Shown: positions 58,278-64,000 of the stretch, one piece after another
Numbering within the stretch: the first letter of the stretch is position 1
Layout: the number at the start of each line of letters is the position of its first letter
Assembly (NCBI RefSeq): GCF_023073315.1
Contig: NZ_JADPJH010000011.1
Coordinates: forward strand, 538,001-602,000
DNA length: 64,000 nt
Origin: Bradyrhizobium sp. 1
Lineage (GTDB): Bacteria > Pseudomonadota > Alphaproteobacteria > Rhizobiales > Xanthobacteraceae
Direction: 5' to 3'
Notes under the pieces: model-generated
The model's database searches: none
What the model saw: only the letters and a program-made list of their open reading frames with translations
What the model was told of the DNA's origin: nothing
Made by a program: the position numbers and the translations under genes

Positions 58278-60692
58278 ATGACAAATCAACAACAAGCGCG
58301 TGCGGCAAGCAGCGAACTCGATCTCCTCGATCGCTACTGGCGCGCCGCCAACTACCTTTCCGTCGGGCAGATCTACCTGCTCGACAATCCGCTGCTGCGC
58401 GAGCCGCTGCGGCCCGAGCACATCAAGCCGCGCTTGCTGGGACATTGGGGCACGACGCCCGGATTGAACTTCATCTACGCGCATCTGAACCGCGTCATCC
58501 GCGCGCTGGATGTCAGCGTGCTCTATGTCTGCGGCCCCGGCCATGGCGGGCCGGGAATGGTCGCCAACACGTATCTGGAAGGCAGCTACAGCGAGATCTA
58601 TCCTGACATCGCGCGCGATGCGGATGGATTGCACAAACTTTTCCGACAGTTCTCCTTCCCCGGCGGCATTCCAAGCCACGCGGCGCCGGAAACACCGGGC
58701 TCGATCCATGAAGGCGGCGAGCTTGGCTACGCACTGGTGCACGCCTACGGCGCGGCGTTCGACAATCCCGATTTGATCGTCGCCTGTGTCGTCGGCGACG
58801 GCGAGGCCGAGACAGGCCCGCTCGCGGCGTCCTGGCACTCCAACAAGTTCCTGAACCCCGCCCATGACGGCGCGGTGCTGCCGATCCTTCATCTCAACGG
58901 CTACAAGATCGCCAATCCGACCGTGCTCGGGCGGATGCCCGACAGCGAGATCCGCGATCTCTTCCGCGGGTTGGGCCACGAGCCGCTGTTCGTCGAAGGC
59001 GACGATCCCAAACTGATGCACCAGGCCATGGCGGATGCGTTCGACGTCGCATTCGCCAGCATCCGCTCGATCCAGCAGCACGCCCGCGGCGAGCGCAAGT
59101 CGGTCGAGCGGCCGCGCTGGCCGATGATCGTGCTGCGCAGTCCGAAGGGCTGGACCGGCCCAAAGGAAGTCGACGGCAAGAAGGTCGAAGGTTTTTGGCG
59201 CGCGCATCAGGTTCCCGTTGCGAGCTGCCGCGAAAATCCGGCCCATCTGAAGCTTCTCGAAGACTGGATGCGCAGCTACGAGCCGGAAAAGCTGTTCGAC
59301 AGGAGCGGCGCGCTCATCCCCGAGCTTCAGGCGCTCGCGCCCGAAGGCAATCGCCGTATGGGTGCCAATCCGCACGCCAATGGCGGGCTTCTGAAGAAGG
59401 AGCTGAAGCTGCCGGACTTCCGCAACTTCGCGGTCGAGGTGCCGCAGCCCGGCGGCGTCGTAGGGGAAGCAACGCGCGAACTCGGAAAATTCCTGCGCGA
59501 CGTCATCCGCCTCAACGCACAAGAGCGCAATTTCCGCATCATGGGGCCGGACGAGACCGCGTCAAACCGGCTGGATGCGGTGTTCGAGACGACCGAACGC
59601 GTCTGGATGGAGCCGATCGAATCCTACGACGTGCATCTCGCGCAGGACGGCCGCGTGATGGAGGTGCTGAGCGAGCATCTCTGCCAAGGCTGGCTCGAAG
59701 GCTACCTGCTCACCGGACGGCACGGCTTCTTCTCCTGCTACGAGGCCTTCATCCACATCGTGGATTCCATGTTCAACCAGCACGCCAAATGGCTGAAGGT
59801 GACGCGGCATCTGCCATGGCGGCGCCCGATCGCTTCGCTGAATTATCTGCTGACCTCACATGTCTGGCGCCAGGACCATAACGGCTTCAGCCATCAGGAC
59901 CCCGGCTTCGTCGATCTCGTCGCCAACAAGAAGGCCGACATCGTCCGCATCTACTTTCCGCCGGATGCCAACACCTTGCTGTGGATCGCCGATCACTGCC
60001 TGCGCACCTATGACCGCATCAACGTCATCGTCGCCGGCAAGCAGCCGGCGCCGCAATGGCTCTCGATGCAGGACGCGGCCACGCATTGCGATGCCGGCAT
60101 CGGCATCTGGACCTGGGCCGGCAACGAGGACGCGGGACAAGAGCCGGACGTCGTGATGGCCTGCGCCGGCGACGTGCCGACACTGGAGACACTCGCCGCC
60201 GTCGACCTGCTGCGCAAGGAACTGCCGGACTTGAAAATCCGCGTCGTCAACGTCGTTGATCTCATGACGCTGCAGCCGAGGGAGCAGCACCCGCATGGAC
60301 TTTCTGATCGCGACTTCGACAGCCTGTTCACATCGGACAAGCCCGTGATCTTCGCCTATCACGGCTATCCCTATCTCATCCACCGTCTCACCTATAATCG
60401 CACCAACCATGCCGGCATGCATGTGCGCGGCTTTGCCGAGGAAGGCACCACGACGACGCCGTTCGACATGGTCGTGCTCAACGGGCTCGATCGCTATCAC
60501 CTTGCGATCGAGGCGATCGAGCGCGTGCCGGGGCTTGCGGCCAAGGCCGCGCAGGTGAAGCAGGCGTTCCGCGACAGACTGATCGAGCATTCGCATTACG
60601 TCCGCGAGCACGGCGAAGATATGCCGGAGATTCAAGAATGGGTTTGGCAGAACAGTGCCGGCGGCAATACGCCCGCTGAAGCAGGCGATTGA
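58278..60692 (+). CDS. xfp: Xylulose-5-phosphate/fructose-6-phosphate phosphoketolase
   Basis: An 804-residue thiamine-diphosphate enzyme splitting xylulose-5-P or fructose-6-P with phosphate to acetyl-phosphate. The cofactor motif [19 protein letters not shown] begins near residue 173. Family blocks are [47 protein letters not shown] and [17 protein letters not shown] 58278 ([10 protein letters not shown]) is in frame with a much longer open frame that is only the shadow of the radical SAM gene. The acetate kinase gene follows 8 nt later and uses its product. Confidence 0.95.
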   Translation: MTNQQQARAASSELDLLDRYWRAANYLSVGQIYLLDNPLLREPLRPEHIKPRLLGHWGTTPGLNFIYAHLNRVIRALDVSVLYVCGPGHGGPGMVANTYLEGSYSEIYPDIARDADGLHKLFRQFSFPGGIPSHAAPETPGSIHEGGELGYALVHAYGAAFDNPDLIVACVVGDGEAETGPLAASWHSNKFLNPAHDGAVLPILHLNGYKIANPTVLGRMPDSEIRDLFRGLGHEPLFVEGDDPKLMHQAMADAFDVAFASIRSIQQHARGERKSVERPRWPMIVLRSPKGWTGPKEVDGKKVEGFWRAHQVPVASCRENPAHLKLLEDWMRSYEPEKLFDRSGALIPELQALAPEGNRRMGANPHANGGLLKKELKLPDFRNFAVEVPQPGGVVGEATRELGKFLRDVIRLNAQERNFRIMGPDETASNRLDAVFETTERVWMEPIESYDVHLAQDGRVMEVLSEHLCQGWLEGYLLTGRHGFFSCYEAFIHIVDSMFNQHAKWLKVTRHLPWRRPIASLNYLLTSHVWRQDHNGFSHQDPGFVDLVANKKADIVRIYFPPDANTLLWIADHCLRTYDRINVIVAGKQPAPQWLSMQDAATHCDAGIGIWTWAGNEDAGQEPDVVMACAGDVPTLETLAAVDLLRKELPDLKIRVVNVVDLMTLQPREQHPHGLSDRDFDSLFTSDKPVIFAYHGYPYLIHRLTYNRTNHAGMHVRGFAEEGTTTTPFDMVVLNGLDRYHLAIEAIERVPGLAAKAAQVKQAFRDRLIEHSHYVREHGEDMPEIQEWVWQNSAGGNTPAEAGD

Positions 60693-60700
60693 AGGCCGCC

Positions 60701-61879
60701 ATGCCCGACACGGTCCTCGTCCTCAATTCGGGTTCGTCGAGCATCAAGTTCGGCCTGTTCGACATCTCGGCGGACGAGCCTGTCCTGCTCTGCAAGGGCC
60801 TGCTCGACGAGCACGCGGACAAGCCACGGCTCGTGGTGAAAAGCCCCGCCGGCGAAGATTTGTTCGAGACGCGGAAGGACGCGACGGATGCGGACGGCGG
60901 TCATCTGTTCGCCGACGTGCTCGGTTTCATTGAGGATCACTTCGGCGCTGGTAGCTTGTGCGCCGTCGGCCACCGCGTCGTTCATGGCGGCCCGGACTAT
61001 TCAGGTCCAGTTACGCTGACGGACGACGTCACCGCGAAGCTGGAGGCGCTGACGCCGCTGGCGCCGCTGCACCAGCCGCGGTGCCTGGCGCCGGTCCGTA
61101 CCATCACAGCGATCCGGCCCGACCTGACGCAGATCGCCTGCTTCGACACCGCCTTCCATCACAGCATTACGCCGCCGGCGAACCGCTTCGCCATTCCGAG
61201 GCGTTATCAAGAGCGCGGCATCCGGCGCTACGGCTTTCACGGCCTGTCGTTCGAATATGTCGCAGGGCGCCTCGCTGCGATCGCGCCGCAGCTCGTCGCA
61301 AAGCGTACCGTCATCGCGCATCTCGGCAATGGCGCGAGCCTTTGCGCATTGCATGACGGCCGCAGCGTCGACACCACGATGGGATTGACGCCGCTCGATG
61401 GCCTCGTGATGGGCACGCGCTGCGGCACGATTGATCCCGGCGTGCTGCTCTATCTGCAACAGCACGAGAACATGTCGGTCGAGGACGTCCAGCACCTGCT
61501 CTATCACGAGTCTGGCCTGCTTGGCGTCTCCGGTATCTCCGCCGATATGCGCACCCTGCTTGCGAGCCGCGAGCCCGCGGCACGGAACGCGGTGGACCTG
61601 TTCGTCTTCCGCGCGGCGCAGCAGGTTGCGATGATGGCGGCCTCGCTTGAGGGGATCGACTGTCTGGTCTTCACCGGCGGCATCGGCGAACATGCGAAGG
61701 AAATCCGCAGCGCGATCGGCGAGCGGCTCGCATGGCTCGGTGTGTGCATTGATGAGGCGGCGAACGACGGCGCGCGCGAGCGCATCAACACCGGCGACAG
61801 CGCCGTGGACGTCTTCGTGATCCCGACCAATGAGGAGCTGACGATTGCACGGCATTGCGTCGCGGTGCTGATGAATTGA
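60701..61879 (+). CDS. ackA: Acetate kinase
   Basis: A 392-residue kinase converting acetyl-phosphate and ADP to acetate and ATP. Signatures: LVLNSGSSSIKFGLF at the N-terminus, CFDTAFHHSITPPANRFAIP, RRYGFHGLSFEYV, HLGNGASLCALHDGRSVDT and LVFTGGIGEHA. ATG 60701 is chosen; a TTG at 60689 would overlap the phosphoketolase stop (TTGA). Together with xfp this forms an ATP-yielding bypass for sugar phosphates. Confidence 0.95.
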   Translation: MPDTVLVLNSGSSSIKFGLFDISADEPVLLCKGLLDEHADKPRLVVKSPAGEDLFETRKDATDADGGHLFADVLGFIEDHFGAGSLCAVGHRVVHGGPDYSGPVTLTDDVTAKLEALTPLAPLHQPRCLAPVRTITAIRPDLTQIACFDTAFHHSITPPANRFAIPRRYQERGIRRYGFHGLSFEYVAGRLAAIAPQLVAKRTVIAHLGNGASLCALHDGRSVDTTMGLTPLDGLVMGTRCGTIDPGVLLYLQQHENMSVEDVQHLLYHESGLLGVSGISADMRTLLASREPAARNAVDLFVFRAAQQVAMMAASLEGIDCLVFTGGIGEHAKEIRSAIGERLAWLGVCIDEAANDGARERINTGDSAVDVFVIPTNEELTIARHCVAVLMN

Positions 61880-61904
61880 GGTACGATCGGCGGTGGCTCT
61901 TACT

Positions 61905-62060
61905 TCCCTTCTCCCCTTGTGGGAGAAGGTGGCGCGAAGCGCCGGATGAGGGGTTCTATCCGCGTTCACGTGCGCAAATGAGTATGCGGAGACATACCCC
62001 TCACCCGAGTGAATTCGTGTCTCCCAACGGCGCTGCCCTCTCCCGCAAGGGGCGAGGGCG
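61905..62060. repeat. Palindromic intergenic repeat, family D, copy 2
   Basis: Hairpin CCTTCTCCC/GGGAGAAGG at the left, TGAGGGG facing CCCCTCA in the middle, and CCCTCTCCCGC...GGGGCGAGGG at the right. It has the same plan as copy 1 after nadC. It lies between convergent ackA and the RMD1-family gene. Confidence 0.8.
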
Positions 62061-62093
62061 CAGTCATGCGCATCTCGCTTGCGGTGTGGCGAA

Positions 62094-62945
62094 CTAATGC
62101 GTCCCCGACCATATCTGGACGCATCCGATCACGACCTCGATCACGATCAGCACCACGACCGCGATTTCGAGGCGGAGCGAGCGCTGGGTGTCGATGATGT
62201 CGGTCAGCGCATCGGCCGTTTCCGCGACAACCGTAAGCTTGCGCTCGAGTGTGTCGAGGCGCTCCTTCAGCTCGTACTCGTCTTCGAGACGCGCATAGAG
62301 CCGGTCGAGCTGCGGCTTTTCCCAGAGCGCATCGGGCTTTTCGGCAATCGCAACGCGGCCGGCGACGCGCTGCTGGACCAGAAGCGCATTGCCGATGAGC
62401 TGCAAGATGCCCTTGCGCCGTCGCGAGGTACGGCCTTTCTCGGCGAGCTCCCGTGCAAAGGGCTCGATGACATCGAACACCGCCGCGACGCGCCGTTCGT
62501 CGCGCGCCAGCGACGTGCTCTTGGCGAGAGCGTCCGCAATCAGCAGCAGCCGTTCGTCGGAAAATTTCGAGAGGCAGATCGGCCCGCCCGGCTGGATCGC
62601 CTCGGCGTTTTCGTCCTTGCAGAGCTGAGCCTGCGCGATCTCCTCCTCGAAGGGGCTGAGTTCGCCGGTCACGCGGGACTTCAGGCTGTCGAGCAGCACC
62701 TTCTCTTCCGAAGGAAGGAGGCCAATCAGCACGACGACGCCGTAGCGGAAAATGACGACAAGGCCGGCATGGACGCGGAAGGCGGCCGGCGTCGAGGAGA
62801 CCGGCGCACCCACCTCGAGCCCGGACGGATTGATCCGTTCGCCCAACATCACGGCGCGGATTCGCAAGGTCGGCGCGACATCCGGCTTAGTGTCCGCCTT
62901 GGGCGATGTTGCAGGACCACTAACAGCAAGTTGATCGGCATTCAT
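62094..62945 (-). CDS. RMD1/YagE (DUF155) family protein
   Basis: A 283-residue protein with a single membrane helix at the C-terminus (RLEIAVVVLIVIEVVIGCVQ) and a preceding coiled coil (RLYARLEDEYELKERLDTLERK). VIFRYGVVVLIGLLPSEEK and KSTSLARDERRV are the DUF155 core. This is the family of yeast Rmd1 and human mitochondrial RMND1; bacterial members are uncharacterised. Start ATG 62945 (MNADQLAVSG) is chosen over a long upstream frame. Confidence 0.82.
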   Translation of the reverse strand: MNADQLAVSGPATSPKADTKPDVAPTLRIRAVMLGERINPSGLEVGAPVSSTPAAFRVHAGLVVIFRYGVVVLIGLLPSEEKVLLDSLKSRVTGELSPFEEEIAQAQLCKDENAEAIQPGGPICLSKFSDERLLLIADALAKSTSLARDERRVAAVFDVIEPFARELAEKGRTSRRRKGILQLIGNALLVQQRVAGRVAIAEKPDALWEKPQLDRLYARLEDEYELKERLDTLERKLTVVAETADALTDIIDTQRSLRLEIAVVVLIVIEVVIGCVQIWSGTH

Positions 62946-63214
62946 GTGAAGCTCTCGTCGGCATCGCGGATTGCAGGCTTTTCCCGTTTCCGGGTCGTTT
63001 CGCGCGTCTCCTCCGTCTGCAGGATTGCGATCTGCCTGCACGGCGCGCAATATCGCAGCCAAACTCCGGATTAATACTGGGACGGCGAACCTGCGCCGAA
63101 ATATTCGGCAACATTGCCACCCCGCAGGGGACATATTTGGATGCGATGGCTCTGGCAGTTTACCATCGAACGCCGAATTCCCGGCGAAAAGTTGCTCTCG
63201 GCGCCGCCGCGTGT

Positions 63215-63231
63215 TTATGACAACATCATAA
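63215..63231. promoter_or_regulatory. Short inverted repeat in a 329-bp divergent gap
   Basis: TTATGA-caaca-TCATAA, 44 nt before the glycosyltransferase-like gene. The rest of the gap 62946-63274 is free of the repeat families and has no open frame with good coding character. Confidence 0.35.
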
Positions 63232-63274
63232 CGGACTACGCTTCTCCCGAAGTGCGGACATTGAAGCCTCAATC

Positions 63275-63850
63275 ATGCTGAGCGTCATTATACCGACCGA
63301 AGGCGTCGAGCAGACGGCGGTCGCAACTCTGGCCGCGCTGGTGCCCGGTGCAGCAGCGGGCGTCATCAAGGAAGTGCTCCTTGTCGACGGCACCCGCAAT
63401 GGCGTCATCGAGCGCGTTGCCGACGTCGCCGGCTGCCGTTTCATCGGTTTTGAAGGGTCCTCGCAAGGCGCGGCGCTCGCCGCCGGTGCGCTCCAGGCCC
63501 GTTCGCCCTGGCTGATGTTTCTCCCCGCAGGCGCGGTGCTGGAGACCGGCTGGATCGAGGAGACCACCCAGTTCATCCAAAGCGTCGCGTCCAGCGGCCG
63601 GGATCGCGCAGCGGTGTTCCGTTATGCGCGTTCGCCTTACGCCAAGACCGGATTCCGGGATGCCCTCCGGGCGGTGGTGCGCAAACTCGTCGGCCCGCTC
63701 GGCGATCAGGGGCTTTTGATCGCGCGTGATCATTACGACCGGATTGGCGGCTACCCGCCCCAGGCCCGCCGTTCCGAGGCGCGGCTGCTGCGGCGGCTCG
63801 GCCGCTCGTCCCGGATCATGCTGCGCAGCCGGATCGTCATGGTCGGCTGA
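63275..63850 (+). CDS. Glycosyltransferase family 2-like protein
   Basis: A 191-residue protein beginning MLSVIIPTEGVEQTAVATLA, with VLLVDGTRNG in place of the usual DDGS motif, and LQARSPWLMFLPAGAVLETG where GT-A enzymes have the DxD region; here no DxD is visible. It is shorter than typical (about 230-300). It may therefore be a degenerate or non-metal transferase. It stands alone between the RMD1 gene and the MarR-type gene. Confidence 0.75.
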   Translation: MLSVIIPTEGVEQTAVATLAALVPGAAAGVIKEVLLVDGTRNGVIERVADVAGCRFIGFEGSSQGAALAAGALQARSPWLMFLPAGAVLETGWIEETTQFIQSVASSGRDRAAVFRYARSPYAKTGFRDALRAVVRKLVGPLGDQGLLIARDHYDRIGGYPPQARRSEARLLRRLGRSSRIMLRSRIVMVG

Positions 63851-63860
63851 GGCCACACAA

Positions 63861-63900
63861 TACTTGCCAAAGTCAAATGATTGCTTGACAATAGCAAGTA
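63861..63900 (+). promoter_or_regulatory. Putative operator/promoter of the MarR-type gene
   Basis: TACTTGC (63861-63867) and GCAAGTA (63894-63900) are inverted, enclosing a second inverted pair TTGCT/AGCAA (63881-63885, 63893-63897) and a TTGACA -35 box (63885-63890). The arrangement is typical of a MarR autoregulatory operator. The start codon is 28 nt downstream. Confidence 0.5.
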
Positions 63901-63928
63901 TCGAGGTGAGCCATTATCGAGATGAACC

Positions 63929-64000
63929 ATGGCAATCGACGGGACCGACGACCAGATCGCAGCGGTTCGCGCCTTCAACCGCTTCTATACCCGCAAGCTC
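63929..64000 (+). CDS. Partial gene: MarR-type regulator (possibly fused to GNAT acetyltransferase)
   Basis: Only 24 codons are visible, starting MAIDGTDDQIAAVRAFNRFY and then TRKL. The pattern VRAFNRFYTRKL is the usual start of a MarR-type protein that in many rhizobia carries a C-terminal GNAT domain; the rest lies beyond the window. The inverted repeats upstream support a self-regulated gene. Confidence 0.6.
   Translation, partial: MAIDGTDDQIAAVRAFNRFYTRKL

Overview
The window looks like a chromosomal segment of a Bradyrhizobium-like alphaproteobacterium (Rhizobiales). This rests on high GC, the recognised gene families (NadQ-type NAD regulator, DUF1236, DUF6894, TIGR02301, many chemoreceptors), EcfG-like GGAAC-N16/17-CGTT promoters, and several families of palindromic intergenic repeats of the kind common in that genus. 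I recognise 58 protein genes, the last one cut by the window edge. No rRNA, tRNA, transposase, phage gene or CRISPR array was seen. It is mostly core genome, so I do not claim a new defence or mobile system. The less expected content is in regulation, very small genes, repeats and one odd protein fusion.

Layout. 0.1-5.1 kb: a GrdB-like reductase paired with a CaiB/BaiF CoA-transferase, a DNA-crosslinking SRAP protein, a Nudix hydrolase and small conserved proteins. 5.3-7.0 kb: an ECF sigma factor with DUF4142 and cupredoxin genes, carrying the same promoter motif twice. 7.0-16.0 kb: a sulfurtransferase, a dihydroorotase, then a rightward run ygfZ-tag-HD hydrolase-tyrosine phosphatase-nadQ-DUF2339. 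16.0-23.9 kb: four leftward methyl-accepting chemotaxis proteins. 24-27.5 kb: small proteins, a YhdH-type oxidoreductase and an MFS transporter. 27.7-31.5 kb: nadABC behind two near-palindromic operators that probably bind the NadQ encoded 15 kb upstream. 31.6-37.4 kb: a cell wall hydrolase, pyruvate phosphate dikinase with a lysine/alanine/proline-rich N-terminal extension, and a divergent pair (DUF3096, DUF1236) with EcfG-like promoters. 37.5-44.4 kb: glyQS, an S49 peptidase, a 32-codon gene behind a perfect EcfG-type promoter, a methyltransferase, DUF2007 and a polyprenyl diphosphate synthase. 44.7-48.1 kb: an HxlR regulator with a ketoacyl synthase, a LysE exporter and an alpha/beta hydrolase. 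48.2-58.1 kb: ispE, a large TPR protein, ETF-ubiquinone oxidoreductase, type 4 uracil-DNA glycosylase, a GT-C-like membrane protein, RNase HII, a VOC protein and a radical SAM protein. 58.3-61.9 kb: phosphoketolase and acetate kinase. 62-64 kb: an RMD1-family protein, a small glycosyltransferase-like protein and the start of a MarR-type gene.

Themes. (1) NAD synthesis: regulator and target operon lie in one window. (2) Stress sigma control: exact or near EcfG-type sites precede a 32-aa membrane peptide, a 51-aa DUF3096 protein and a DUF1236 protein, and a related motif precedes the ECF sigma gene and DUF4142. (3) Acetyl-phosphate metabolism: phosphoketolase feeds acetate kinase. (4) At least five families of inverted-repeat elements sit only between genes. 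Two of them have unequal arms that occur in both orientations.
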